Position numbers and translations under genes: made by a program | Assembly (NCBI GenBank): GCA_044223665.1 | Contig: JBGALT010000013.1 | Location: 1 to 64,000, forward strand | Length of the DNA stretch: 64,000 bases | Reading direction: 5' to 3' | Origin: JBBSAT01 sp044223665 | Lineage (GTDB): Bacteria > Myxococcota_A > Polyangia > Polyangiales > Sandaracinaceae | Shown: piece after piece, positions 9,801 through 17,611 of the stretch | Numbering within the stretch: position 1 is the stretch's first letter | Layout: every line of letters begins with the position of its first letter | The notes under the pieces: generated by a model | The model's database searches: none | The model's input: the letters and a program-made list of their open reading frames with translations, nothing else | What the model was told of the DNA's origin: nothing

Positions 9801-10067
9801 CGGGCCCGCATCGACGCCGGTGTCGGGGAGGATCAGGGGCGAATCGGGAGTGAAGGCGTCGCGCATCGGTGCGTCGGGCGCCGGGCCGCCATCGGGCAGC
9901 GCCTGACAGCGACCGTCGATGCAGATCTGCCCGCCGCGGCAGTCGGCCATCGTGGTGCACGTGGCCGTCGCCGGGGCACCGGCGCAGTCGCAACCGGTGA
10001 TCGTGGCCAGGCAAGCGAAGGAGGTGAAGGAGAAGACGAGCGTGGAAGAACGACGAAGAAGCCCCAT
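6813..10067 (-). CDS. Large Cys-rich lipoprotein with VCBS/FG-GAP repeats and CARDB-like domains, 1084 aa
   Basis: An exported surface protein. The signal peptide ends in the lipobox TITGC. Next come four or more short disulphide modules (CTTMADCRGGQICIDGRC, then CNVGERCEI and CTPTERCEP) within about 250 residues. The middle carries calcium-type FG-GAP/VCBS blades (DLDGDGVPEIVSI, DFDGDGFPEVG, DFNGDGGAEVVYND, DVDNDGNAEIVFGNN), predicting an integrin-alpha-like propeller. The C-terminus has two CARDB-like beta-sandwiches (APDLTIGRVQA and TAPDLAVHLGAVGG starts). ATG 10067 is preferred over GTG 10097 because it gives a compact lipoprotein signal. Likely in an operon with the lipoprotein gene after it. 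Adhesion or surface display is a reasonable guess and not shown. Confidence 0.88.
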   Translation of the reverse strand: MGLLRRSSTLVFSFTSFACLATITGCDCAGAPATATCTTMADCRGGQICIDGRCQALPDGGPAPDAPMRDAFTPDSPLILPDTGVDAGPTCTGVSCNVGERCEIVAGAPSCVPNECADLTCTPTERCEPAPVGMGHVCVDVSCTDSLDCPAAEYCNGTICVMDACMAGERTCDGMGVSICADDGGGTSVRYTCGSTTHFTSDCTTDARGAHCPCEDDWDCPANTRCEVGRCEGTGVAPTCRVAPQPFTSVLPTREIKWGGTSQSMRDAVGAPFPTSSQVSATPLVVNLDDDNGDGRIDELDIPEIVFQTYCGTDVSINGALRAIHGGGPNRGHDFFAVLGPTTTWHEGQALPATTTCANGDLNSTSAIAAGDLDGDGVPEIVSITENSGIAIASNTGTRIVTSANNLWTGYTDSSPSIANLDHAGLPEIVVGNTVITLRHDTGMPLAIQDVFRGGLMIGRNGQGPISCVGDVAGDEGLEIVAGSSVYRVPTPPSGVTRRADCPVGNTSAFCTGNLDVVWDGQAVNGAAMVPTAQRDGFCAIADVLGADPVAAPGPSNPLDGSPEVVLVAEGHLVIFSGATGTLRRFINLGAGADGGAPNVDDFDGDGFPEVGTAFGTRYIAIDLQPPTAMCPAWPNAFSDALTGLQGNAARTPPAAACTTDADCGDPQFVCNETIGQCVCLHNGWMRVTEDDSSRVTGSTLFDFNGDGGAEVVYNDECYFRIYDGLTGAVYFKSPSSSRTRIENAVVADVDNDGNAEIVFGNNNDTSACSAGQTGNGIEVWGDASDSWMSARRIWNEHAYHVTNVTESAGIPLFEPRSWASYAGRSYDTYRSQPRSYGVAPDLTIGRVQASSPDAACGTLGTMLDIVVRVENRGDLRVGADTVLTFYGEWVGTSEPLYADLAMTPLTATLGTTLEPGGSTLVTVHYTGANNGHGALPDMVRVVVDEANGERECHEDNNSLSIPIDGGSTAPDLAVHLGAVGGTCPAHTFVTTLENVGSAPASDVVVRFYIGDPATGGTPIHDEVFAGTLAPGGMSMRTVTIDPYPVGPDAIVHVVVDPDDVVAECNDGNNQDVTAMRVGCSGLI

Positions 10068-10187
10068 CGGCTCAGCGTACCCAAAGCCGTGCGTCACCGG
10101 AATGGCCCAGGCCCATGCTCTCGCCGGATTGGATCGCGGAGCCCTCGCCCCTTCCGCCGCAAGATCGGCAAGGAGGTCGTCCCGCGA

Positions 10188-10922
10188 TCAGAACATCTGA
10201 GAGAGGTAGTGGCGCGCCTGCTTCTGCCACCACGGGTACGTGTGGGCGCTGTCCTTGCCCCAGAACGAGACGTGGCTCGGGATGCCTTTTCGCTCGAGCC
10301 AGCCCCCGAACTCCGCCGTCTCCGGGATGCAGCCGTCCTCGTGCGCGCCGCGACCGACGACGACGGTCAGGTGCACGCGCCGCCGCACGCGCTCGAGCGC
10401 GACGCCCGAGAGGTTCGGGAGGAACGCCAGCGGATCGCTGAAATACAAGTCCTCGTTGCCGCCGGCGTAGTCGAAGAACTTGCTCGTTCGGTAGCGACCC
10501 GAGAGACAGAGCGCGCGCTGGAAGACCTCGGGGTACTTCAGCACGAAGAGGGACGAGTAGAGCGCGCCCACGCTGCACCCCGTCGCGACGATCGGCATCA
10601 CACCGTTGCAGTCCTCGTAGATGAAGGGCACGAGCGTCTCGAGCACGAAGCGCTCGTAGGCGCGGTGGTGCGCCATGCGGTGCGCGACGCTCCCTTCGCC
10701 GGAGAACGATCGCGAGACGTTCGTCTCGGGGCAGTAGATCTTGAGGCGCCCCTCCGCCATCAGCGGGCCGAGAGCGTCGATCATGCCGCTCCCCTGCCAT
10801 TCGTGGGCGACGCCCGCGTTGGACGGAAAGACGACGAGGGGTCGACCGATCGAGCCGAAGGCCCAGACGTGGGCTCGTCGCCCGAGGGAGGGGCTGTCGA
10901 GGAGCAGATGCCGCGCGCTCAT
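10188..10922 (-). CDS. Putative esterase, alpha/beta hydrolase fold, 244 aa
   Basis: The nucleophile elbow GCSVGALYS matches G-x-S-x-G in the correct place (about residue 105) for the EstD/PHB-depolymerase-like putative esterases. A block AEGRLKIYCPETNVSRSF precedes it. A late Asp/His pair is plausible (GAHEDGCIPE and DSAHTYPWWQ). No signal peptide is seen, so it is probably cytoplasmic. ATG 10922 is the natural start, since the frame upstream is Arg-rich shadow. TTACAA lies 14 bases before the start and may be a -10 box with a very short leader. It is followed after 120 bases by the VCBS lipoprotein gene. The substrate is unknown. Confidence 0.8.
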   Translation of the reverse strand: MSARHLLLDSPSLGRRAHVWAFGSIGRPLVVFPSNAGVAHEWQGSGMIDALGPLMAEGRLKIYCPETNVSRSFSGEGSVAHRMAHHRAYERFVLETLVPFIYEDCNGVMPIVATGCSVGALYSSLFVLKYPEVFQRALCLSGRYRTSKFFDYAGGNEDLYFSDPLAFLPNLSGVALERVRRRVHLTVVVGRGAHEDGCIPETAEFGGWLERKGIPSHVSFWGKDSAHTYPWWQKQARHYLSQMF

Positions 10923-11247
10923 CGGCGATTCTTGTAACACGCCCCCACGAACGAGTGGCTCGCATCTCGATCGAGGTCGTCCCATGTTCGCGCGCGCCGA
11001 ACGTCTTTCGGCCGAGGCGCGCTCCGAAGGGCGCGGGCGATCGGGCCGGCTCTCGTTCTTCGTACGGCGGTGCGTCGGGACCCGTGCGCGCGGCGACCCC
11101 GGGGCGCCGCACCGGTGAGCGCGCTTGCGGCTGCGCGTCCATGGCGAACGTGCTCGGCGCCGAGGGTGCCACCCAGGCCGCTGGCAGGCGGACGAGGCAC
11201 CGCGCGCCCGCCGGGGACGGTGGGCCGGTCGCCGTCGCCGCCTTCGA
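10923..11247. other. Intergenic stretch of 325 bases
   Basis: Between the esterase gene and the CorA-like gene, both read leftward. Six-frame reading gives only Arg/Ala-rich shadow frames. Apart from the possible -10 box next to the esterase start I see no gene, RNA or repeat here. Confidence 0.5.
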
Positions 11248-11994
11248 TCACGGGCTCGTCGAGCGCGCGGGAGCGCCGCGGATCCACGCATGCAGCGCGA
11301 GCCCGATCGCGAAGGCGCTGCCGACGACGGCGACGAAGAGCCAGGGCCCCGGCACGTGCTCGACGCCGGTCTCGAGGTTCATGCCGAGGATCGAGCCGAG
11401 CGCGGTCACCGGCAGACAGATCGCGGCGAGCAGGTTCAGCCGATGGCTCTCGACGGCGATGCGCGCGGCGGCGCTCGACTGCTCGTCGGCGTCCTCGGCG
11501 AGGCCGAGCTGGAGCGCGGCGCTCGCTTCCTCGAAGAGCGCGGCCGACTCGCGCTCGAGGTCGTACGCGCGATCGCGCGCGACGAGGACGTCCGCGTCGT
11601 CCGGGATCGCGGTGCGCACCTCTTGGAGCGCTGCGTGGAAGTTCCGCGCCGCGCGGGCGAGCGGGCGCGACTCGCGCAGGACGGCGTAGCGCTCGCGCGG
11701 CACGCTCGCACGGGCGAGCTGCGCTTCGAGCTCGGCGAGCCGCGCGGCGTACGCCTCGACGGCGCCGCGAAGCGCAGCGGGCCCGCTCGGTCCGGGCGCG
11801 CCTCGCCAGGCGCCCTCGGGATCACGATGGAGCACCAGCGCGCGCCGCTCGCGCTCGCCGCCTCGTGGCGGCCGGTGCACCAGCAAGAGCGCGTGGCCGG
11901 CGTCGAACATCGCGCGTTGCCGTCCGATCGAGGTGCCCACGCGCCGGCGCAGGCTCTCGGGGAGCGTCCAGTCGTCGGGAAGGAGCTTCGGCAT
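11248..11994 (-). CDS. CorA-like divalent cation channel family protein, 248 aa
   Basis: The C-terminus has the CorA architecture: a long coiled-coil helix (ESHRLNLLAAICLPVTALGS) leading into the signature Gly-Met-Asn at residues 204-206 (SILGMNLETG), a short periplasmic loop, then a second membrane helix (GPWLFVAVVGSAFAIGLALH). GMN is the selectivity filter of CorA/Mrs2 Mg2+ channels. The N-terminal domain is short and Arg-rich, and the whole protein is about 70 residues shorter than typical CorA. It may be a diverged relative such as a Zn2+ or Ni2+ transporter. The start ATG 11994 follows GGGAGG. A perfect hairpin lies directly upstream of that ribosome site. Confidence 0.75.
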   Translation of the reverse strand: MPKLLPDDWTLPESLRRRVGTSIGRQRAMFDAGHALLLVHRPPRGGERERRALVLHRDPEGAWRGAPGPSGPAALRGAVEAYAARLAELEAQLARASVPRERYAVLRESRPLARAARNFHAALQEVRTAIPDDADVLVARDRAYDLERESAALFEEASAALQLGLAEDADEQSSAAARIAVESHRLNLLAAICLPVTALGSILGMNLETGVEHVPGPWLFVAVVGSAFAIGLALHAWIRGAPARSTSP

Positions 11995-12003
11995 CGGGCC
12001 TCC

Positions 12004-12031
12004 CTTCGCCGCGAGAACACCCGCGGCGAAG
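12004..12031 (-). promoter_or_regulatory. Leader hairpin before the CorA-like gene
   Basis: CTTCGCCGCG and CGCGGCGAAG pair perfectly over 10 bp around an 8-base loop. In the leftward transcript the stem ends directly beside the GGGAGG ribosome site of the CorA-like gene. It could act on translation or as a terminator for the gene before it. No U-run follows, so the former is at least as likely. Confidence 0.4.
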
Positions 12032-12070
12032 AGCCCGTTCCGTGCGTCACCCGCTCGTCACCGAGCAGGG

Positions 12071-12102
12071 CGGCTCGGCGGCGTCTTTTCGGTGCCGAGC
12101 CG
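12071..12102 (-). terminator. Possible hairpin terminator after the MYXO-CTERM gene
   Basis: CGGCTCGGC (12071-12079) and GCCGAGCCG (12094-12102) form a perfect 9-bp stem about 15 bases after the stop codon of the leftward MYXO-CTERM gene. There is no T-tract after it on that strand, so as an intrinsic terminator it is weak. Confidence 0.3.
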
Positions 12103-12116
12103 ATGGAGCTGCTCGT

Positions 12117-14450
12117 TCAGCGGCGGCGCCGGCGGACGGCGACGAGACCGACGAGCACGAGCGAGACGAGCGCCATGCCGGCGTTCGGGCTTCCGCCGCC
12201 GATGCGGCAGCTGCAGCCGGTCGAGACGACGGGCGGCGTGGTGCCGCCGCCGTCGCGGTTCGTCGCGCCGTCGCCGCTCGTGCTGCCGTCGCGCGCGCCG
12301 CCGTCGCTGGCCGGCCCTGCGTCGGTGGTGGTGCCGGCGTCGGTGCTGCCGGCGTCGTCGAGGGTGCCCGCGTCGACGTCGGCCGCGGCGTCCACGCCCG
12401 CGTCGATCGCGCCGCACGTGCTCTGGTCGCTCGGGCAGTCGACGTCCGAGCCGTCGCACGTCTCGGCCGGGTCGCAGGACGGATCCGTCGACGCGCGGCA
12501 GGTCGTCGTCGGGCCCGCGACCTGGTCCGCTGGGCACGTCGTCGCCGCGCCGTCGCAGAGCTCTTCGAGGTCGCAGTCGCCGATCGACGGGCGACAGACG
12601 AACGTGGCCGGCTGCACGGCGGGGACGCACGTACCGTCCGTGCCCGAGCAGTGATCGGCGAGGTCGCAGTCTCCGCTCGGGGTCGGGCCACAGGGCGTGG
12701 TGACGCTGGCGTAGGTGATGGTGCAGTCGACGCCGTTCGGCACCGAGGTCGCCTCGCAGGTACCGGGCGTGCACGTGTACGCGGTGCCGCCACAGACGCC
12801 GGCCGCCGAGCAGACGTCGCTGCGCGTGCTCGCGTTGCCGTCGTCGCAGGTGGTGCCGCCGAGCGGCATGTGGAGGCAGCCGCTCGATCCGCACGAGTCG
12901 GCGGTGCACACGTTGTGATCGTCGCAGTCGACGGGCGGCGTCGCGCCGCACGCGCCAGCGTTGCAGACCGGGAGCGGCGTGCAGGCGTTGCCGTCGTCGG
13001 GACAGCTGCAGGTGACGGGGATGTTCACGACGGTCGTGGCGCCGAAGGGCACGGTCACGCTCGCGGGGGCCGTGAAGCTCCAGGTCCCCGCGGCGGTCGG
13101 AGCCGTGACCGCGAGCGGATGAGGCGTGTCGGACGCGACCGCGGCGAACGTGACCACGCCGGTGCCGCCCGTCGTCATGGCGGCTCCGCCGTCGAGCGCC
13201 ACGTCCCAGCCGGCGAGGCCCATCTCGCCCGGATCGACCGCGCCGTTGCTGTTCGTGTCGAAGAAGAGGCCGACCGAGATCGTCCCCTGGCAGAGCGGGA
13301 TCGTGCCGGAGGCGCTCGTCACGCAGCGCACCACGCTCGTGCTGGTCGTGTTGCTGGTGGCCGTGCCGGTGCCGGAGATCGCGCCGACGAACGTCATGGA
13401 CGCGGTGTTCGCGAGCATGCCGTCCGTCGCCCGCGAGTCGACGGAGACCTGGAAGCTGACCTCGGCGATGTCGCCGACGGGCAGCGCGCCGACGCGCACG
13501 GTGACGACGCCGCCGACGATCTCGCCGGCATCGTCGCCGGCCGCGATCGTGAGCGTGATCGGCGCGCCCACCGTGGTGTCGAGCGTGAAGTTGGTGCCGA
13601 GCGCGGTGACGCCGGCCGGGAGGGTGTCCGTGAGGACGCCGCTCGCGATGCCCTGCGCGCCGGTCGGCGAGGCATCGATCGTGTACGTCAGGACCGAGGT
13701 CGGGCCCGCCGGCGTGGGCGCGCTCACCGACTTCAGGAGATCGACGGCGGGCGGCGGCGTGGCGCCGTGCGCGACGAGGTGGAAGTCGTCGATGGCGAGA
13801 TCGTCGTCGGCGCCGGGAGTCGCGTCGAAGTCGACCCATCGGACCCAAAGCCGCGCACCGGGCGCGAGCGACACCGTCACGGAGCCGCTCACGTGCGTGC
13901 GGTTGGGGTCGGTGTTGCCGACGAGCGCGCCGACGGTTCCCGACATCACGGGGCTCGAGAAGTCGAGCGCGTCCGCGTCGGTCCAGGTGCCGGTCGTGAG
14001 GCTGGTCGCGTCGGTGCTGTACTGGAAGTCGAGGCGATCCGGCGCCGTGCGCGGGGACACGCCGAGACGCCACTGCTCACCCATGAAGTCGACCGAGACG
14101 GAGGCGATCGTCGACGTGGTGCCGTTCGTGAACTGCGCGCCGTACATCGAGGCGAGGGAGCCGCTGCGCAAGGATCCGAGCGCTCGCTCGGTCGAATTCG
14201 TCGCTCCGAGGCTCAGCGTGTCACCCGTCGTGCCGCTGCCGGTACCGATTGAGTACTGCGCGTTCGCGTTCGACCCGCTCTCGCTGAACGACCAGCCCGT
14301 CGGCATCGTGGACGACGCGGCCGTATTGGCCAGCGTGTCGAAGTCCTGCGTGTACGTGCTCTCGAGCGCGCTGATCGCGACCTGCGCGTGCGCGTTCCCG
14401 GCGGTACCGAGCGCGACGAGCGCCGCTGCGAAGACGGAAAATCGGTTCAT
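12117..14450 (-). CDS. Exported multi-domain protein with MYXO-CTERM sorting tail, 777 aa
   Basis: ATG 14450 follows a strong GGGAGGAG site and gives a clean signal peptide ending AHAQ. Domains in order: an N-terminal beta-sandwich (about 25-260) that may bind ligands; a DUF11-type repeat (VDLLKSVSAPTPAGPTSVLTY, VTALGTNFTL); an SdrD-B-like segment (VGLFFDTNSNGAVDPGE); a Cys-rich block (CDDHNVCTADSCGSSGC and similar); a Asp/Ala/Thr/Gly linker; and the tail CSCRIGGG, hydrophobic helix, RRRRR. That tail is the MYXO-CTERM signal. By analogy with known family members, it would be processed by a myxosortase-type protease and lipid-anchored at the cell surface. Ligand unknown. Confidence 0.9.
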   Translation of the reverse strand: MNRFSVFAAALVALGTAGNAHAQVAISALESTYTQDFDTLANTAASSTMPTGWSFSESGSNANAQYSIGTGSGTTGDTLSLGATNSTERALGSLRSGSLASMYGAQFTNGTTSTIASVSVDFMGEQWRLGVSPRTAPDRLDFQYSTDATSLTTGTWTDADALDFSSPVMSGTVGALVGNTDPNRTHVSGSVTVSLAPGARLWVRWVDFDATPGADDDLAIDDFHLVAHGATPPPAVDLLKSVSAPTPAGPTSVLTYTIDASPTGAQGIASGVLTDTLPAGVTALGTNFTLDTTVGAPITLTIAAGDDAGEIVGGVVTVRVGALPVGDIAEVSFQVSVDSRATDGMLANTASMTFVGAISGTGTATSNTTSTSVVRCVTSASGTIPLCQGTISVGLFFDTNSNGAVDPGEMGLAGWDVALDGGAAMTTGGTGVVTFAAVASDTPHPLAVTAPTAAGTWSFTAPASVTVPFGATTVVNIPVTCSCPDDGNACTPLPVCNAGACGATPPVDCDDHNVCTADSCGSSGCLHMPLGGTTCDDGNASTRSDVCSAAGVCGGTAYTCTPGTCEATSVPNGVDCTITYASVTTPCGPTPSGDCDLADHCSGTDGTCVPAVQPATFVCRPSIGDCDLEELCDGAATTCPADQVAGPTTTCRASTDPSCDPAETCDGSDVDCPSDQSTCGAIDAGVDAAADVDAGTLDDAGSTDAGTTTDAGPASDGGARDGSTSGDGATNRDGGGTTPPVVSTGCSCRIGGGSPNAGMALVSLVLVGLVAVRRRRR

Positions 14451-14559
14451 GACCCAAGCTCCTCCCGGGCCCCAGCCCGAAGAGGACGAGCATGCACGAG
14501 ATCCGCGCCGAGGCCAGCACCCCCCCTGGCCCGTCACGGGCCCGCCACGGGCCCGACGC

Positions 14560-15783
14560 TCAGCGGCGGTCGATCGCGAGCGCGAGCACGTGCTCCTCGC
14601 GCGGCGGGCCGCCGCGGAAGTCGGCCTTCTCTTCCGAGGCGCCCGCGATCAGGCGCAGGCCCGCTCGCGGCGCGAGCGCATCGAGCTGATCGATCGGCGA
14701 GATGCGCAGGCGACCGAGCTCGGCGTCGCCGAGCACGAGGATCGCGAGCGCGTCGTCCTTCATCACGCGGCGCAGGGCGGTGAGCATCTCGAGGACCTCG
14801 CGGTCGAAGCGCTGCTGCGCCTCTTCTCCGCGGAGCGAGCGACGCGCGCCGAGCTCGCTGCGCGCGAACGCGCGGTCGTCGATGCCGAGCCACGCGAGGC
14901 GCAGCGCGTGGTGCGCGACGTAGTCATAGGTCCCGCCGTAGGGCGGCGAGGTCATCACCAGATCGGCGCGATACGCCTTGCCCAGGATCTCGGGCGCCCG
15001 GCGCGCATCGCCCACGAAGAGGCGCGGCTCCTCGGCGTCCTTCGGGGCGTGCGTGCGCAGCTCCGCCCAGCGCTGCACGAGCTCGCCCGACTTGCGCACG
15101 AAGAGCTCGGTCGAGAGCCCCTTGCGAAGGCGCTTGTCGACGACCTCTTCCGAGGTATCGGCCTTCTTCTTCGAGAGCTTCACGAGGAGCGACGAGAAGA
15201 CCGCGCGCATCGCGCGCTGATCGCGCACGTCCTCGCACTGGTCGATCTCCTCGAGGAGGCCGGCGAGCTCCTTCAGGATGTGCCCGCCGTAGAGCATCGC
15301 CTGCTCGCGTGAGAGCGGCGCCTTGGCGGGCGTGCGCGTCTGGACGCGATCGAGCGAGGCCTCGGCCACGTCGGCGACCGACTCGAGGAACCGGCGGCCC
15401 TCGGCGGGCGTACGCAGCGAGCACTTCACTTCGACGACGAGGCTCGAGAGCGGGTTCAGATCGATCCCGCTCCCGCGCGCGCCGGCTCGCATCGCCTCCA
15501 CGAGCACGGTGCCGCCGCCGGCGAAGGGATCGAGCACGCGACGGCCTGCGACGCCGAGCTCGCCGAGGATCGTGGCGGGCAGCGCCCAGTGCATGCGCGC
15601 CGGCCACGCGTGGAAGCCGTGCGTGCCCACGTCGGGCGCCTCGATCGCGGTGCGCTCGAGCGCGTGCGCGAAGAGCGCCGACAGGCGCGGATCGCCGTGC
15701 GTCCGGACCCGTCCGCCCACGTTCGAGAGCGCGCGTCGCTGCTTGGGCGGAGCCGTCTTCGGTGCCGTGCGCGGCGCGCTCAT
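14560..15783 (-). CDS. SAM-dependent methyltransferase, DNA N4/N6 or TRM11-like, 407 aa
   Basis: Motif I is DPFAGGGTVLVEAM (residues 85-98), the SAM-binding loop, and motif IV is TSPPYGGTYDY (278-288). TSPPY is the catalytic form seen in N4-cytosine and some N6-adenine DNA methyltransferases. The order (motif I before IV) and the DPFAGGG form also fit TRM11-type RNA guanosine methylases. Between them is a helical region with HILKELAGLLEEIDQCE that may bind nucleic acid. No restriction endonuclease gene is adjacent, so it is an orphan methylase, if DNA-acting. ATG 15783 is the first start in frame. The gene diverges from the next gene across a hairpin-rich 312-base gap. Confidence 0.8.
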   Translation of the reverse strand: MSAPRTAPKTAPPKQRRALSNVGGRVRTHGDPRLSALFAHALERTAIEAPDVGTHGFHAWPARMHWALPATILGELGVAGRRVLDPFAGGGTVLVEAMRAGARGSGIDLNPLSSLVVEVKCSLRTPAEGRRFLESVADVAEASLDRVQTRTPAKAPLSREQAMLYGGHILKELAGLLEEIDQCEDVRDQRAMRAVFSSLLVKLSKKKADTSEEVVDKRLRKGLSTELFVRKSGELVQRWAELRTHAPKDAEEPRLFVGDARRAPEILGKAYRADLVMTSPPYGGTYDYVAHHALRLAWLGIDDRAFARSELGARRSLRGEEAQQRFDREVLEMLTALRRVMKDDALAILVLGDAELGRLRISPIDQLDALAPRAGLRLIAGASEEKADFRGGPPREEHVLALAIDRR

Positions 15784-15848
15784 CGCGCCTCGGAGGGAAA
15801 GGTGGAGCGGCGCACGATCCGATGAGAGACGATCACGGCCGCAGCCTA

Positions 15849-16055
15849 GTACCGCGGATCAGAAGTTCGAGCCGCTTTGCGATGCGGCCCGAACTTCCGT
15901 TCCGCGGTACTTCGCGGGAAGGGCCACTTCGCTTGCGTGCGCAAGCTCGTGCCCTCCCCGCGGGCCCATGAGGAAGGGCCGCGGGCCCTCCCTCGGACTC
16001 CCACCCGCGACGTCCCTCGCCCGGAAGTGCGGATCGCACTTCCGGGCAGCGGTAC
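15849..16055. repeat. 207-bp element of four hairpins with MITE-like ends
   Basis: Between divergent genes. Hairpin 1 (15849-15910): GTACCGCGGA with TCCGCGGTAC outside, GAAGTTCG with CGAACTTC inside, CCGC with GCGG around the loop. Hairpin 2 (about 15913-15962) pairs GCTTGCG with CGCAAGC and CGCGG with CCGCG. Hairpin 3 (about 15970-15994) pairs AGGGCC with GGCCCT. Hairpin 4 (16019-16047) is a perfect 13-bp stem, GCCCGGAAGTGCG, with loop GAT. The left end CTAGTACCGC and the reverse complement of the right end, CCAGTACCGC, agree at 9 of 10 bases, so the whole block has terminal inverted repeats like a non-autonomous mobile element. A structured regulatory RNA is the alternative. Confidence 0.6.
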
Positions 16056-16095
16056 TGGTACATCGGCCCCTCGAAGCGATCCCCGATCACGGAAG

Positions 16096-16764
16096 ATGTC
16101 GGGCCCTCACGCGTACCATCGGGCCGTGGCCTTCTTCGTCATCACGTCGCGCCCCGGCAGCGAGCTGAAGCGCATCGTGGCGGGCGCCCTCGAGGAGCGC
16201 GGCTTCGTCCTCTGCGTCGACCGCGCGATCGACGGGAGCGTCGTCTCGATGAACGTGCGGCACCACGAGCACGGCGCGGTCCTCGAGACGGCATCGTTCG
16301 GCACGCCGGAGGGCCCGCTCTACGGCGCCTTGGCCGCGAGCGCGCGAGCGCTGGCCGGGGAAGAGGGCGTCGCGACGCTGGTGGACGCCGGCGCCGACGA
16401 CAGCCGCGCCGTCGACTTCCATCGCGCCGCCGAGGATGCCGTGAGCCTTCCCGCGCCGCCCAAGCGTCGCCGCAACGACGAGGAGCCCGATCTCACGGCG
16501 GGTCGCTGGCACGTGGGCGAGCTCGCCGGTACGCGCCTCGGCGTCTGCTCCCGCACCGAGCTCCTGCAGGCGCGTCTGCCGGCGCGGTCCCGCCTCGATG
16601 CGCTGCTCGACGCCGTGCGCGCGGGCGCCGACGTGGAGCGGTGCGAAGTGCAAGGGCGCTCGGCCTTCCGCGTGCGCGTGGGAGCGAGCGCGCGCGTGAT
16701 CGTGCCGAGCGACACCGAGGCCGCGGACCTCGCGCGGCTGCGCGCCTTCTTCGCTGCGCACTGA
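16096..16764 (+). CDS. Hypothetical protein, 222 aa
   Basis: ATG 16096 has GGAAG just before it. GTG 16126 would give a 212-aa form starting at the hydrophobic strand AFFVITSRPGSELKRI. No signal peptide, membrane helix or known motif is recognised. The central segment is acidic and Arg-rich (PPKRRRNDEEPDLTAG), probably a linker between two small domains. The C-terminal half has strand-helix alternation without a signature. It lies after the hairpin element, transcribed away from the methyltransferase, and 26 bases before the next gene on the same strand, so the two may be co-transcribed. Confidence 0.6.
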   Translation: MSGPHAYHRAVAFFVITSRPGSELKRIVAGALEERGFVLCVDRAIDGSVVSMNVRHHEHGAVLETASFGTPEGPLYGALAASARALAGEEGVATLVDAGADDSRAVDFHRAAEDAVSLPAPPKRRRNDEEPDLTAGRWHVGELAGTRLGVCSRTELLQARLPARSRLDALLDAVRAGADVERCEVQGRSAFRVRVGASARVIVPSDTEAADLARLRAFFAAH

Positions 16765-16789
16765 TCGGTGCTCGGCGAGGAGAGCTCGG

Positions 16790-17551
16790 GTGCGGAGTGA
16801 ACGCCTGGGCGCGTTCGTCGCCGCCTTGACTCGTGCTGGGCCGATCGGGATGCTCGTTCCGAGGCTCGTGCGTCGCGCTCGAATCGCGCTCTGGTGCTCC
16901 TTCGCGCTCGTGGCGCTGCCGCTCCCGACCGACGCGCAGGACGCAGGGACGCGCGAGCTCCCGGTCGAGCATCACCCGCTCGCCGACGCGTGCGCGGGGG
17001 CGCCCTGCCCGACGTACGAAGAGGCAGCGGCAGCGGCGCGTGCTTCGCCGACGGCGCCCTGTCGCGAGTGGCAGCTCGGCACCTGCGGTGCGCTCCGCTT
17101 CGTCGCGCACCGAGGCGCTCTCGGCGGAGACACGCGCTGGTACGACGCCCAGGGTCGGCTCGTCGCGATGTCGTCGTACGACGACACGCTGAGGCTCGCC
17201 GAGTACGGTGAGGTACCGAGCTGCGAGCGCGTCGTGACGCAAGACGGCTGCGGCGGCGATGCCGAGCCCGGGCCGAGGGCGGCGCGGACGACCCCCACGC
17301 GCGCCGAGATCGTGTCGGCGATGGATCTCGTCACCCCGGCCGCACGAGCGTGTCTACCGGAGACGCTGCCGACGCTCACCGTCGCGATCACGCTGCGCCC
17401 CGCCGGCACCCTCGCCTCGGCGACGCCGGTCGGGAGCGCGCCCGCGCCCGTGCGCAGGTGCCTCACGCGAGCGCTTCGAGCGCTCCGCGTTCCGCCGTTC
17501 GGCCCGCGGTCGTTCACGTTCCGCTATCCGTTCCGGCGCGCCGTCGAGTGA
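16790..17551 (+). CDS. Exported hypothetical protein, 253 aa
   Basis: GTG 16790 has a GAGGAG site about eight bases upstream. ATG 16850 would shorten it to 233 aa. An Arg-rich n-region and hydrophobic stretch (IALWCSFALVALPLP) end at TDAQ, a plausible signal peptidase I site. Six or more cysteines in the mature part (CAGAPCPTYEE, CREWQLGTCG, CERVVTQDGCGG) suggest a disulphide-bonded periplasmic protein. The C-terminal 75 residues (VTPAARACLPETLPTLTV, then RRCLTRALRALRVPPF) resemble the AgmX/TonB-C-like modules found at the end of many myxobacterial exported proteins, a low-confidence suggestion. Function unknown. Confidence 0.65.
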   Translation: MRSERLGAFVAALTRAGPIGMLVPRLVRRARIALWCSFALVALPLPTDAQDAGTRELPVEHHPLADACAGAPCPTYEEAAAAARASPTAPCREWQLGTCGALRFVAHRGALGGDTRWYDAQGRLVAMSSYDDTLRLAEYGEVPSCERVVTQDGCGGDAEPGPRAARTTPTRAEIVSAMDLVTPAARACLPETLPTLTVAITLRPAGTLASATPVGSAPAPVRRCLTRALRALRVPPFGPRSFTFRYPFRRAVE

Positions 17552-17611
17552 TCGCCACGACGGCGCCGTGCTCGACCGAACGTCGCGGTCTGCGCTGCGG
17601 TGCGCGGGCGC

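Noticed and set aside
15833..16090. 85-aa reverse frame covering the four-hairpin element
   Set aside because: Its length is fully accounted for by inverted repeats. I do not accept it as a gene, though a transposon-borne peptide cannot be excluded.
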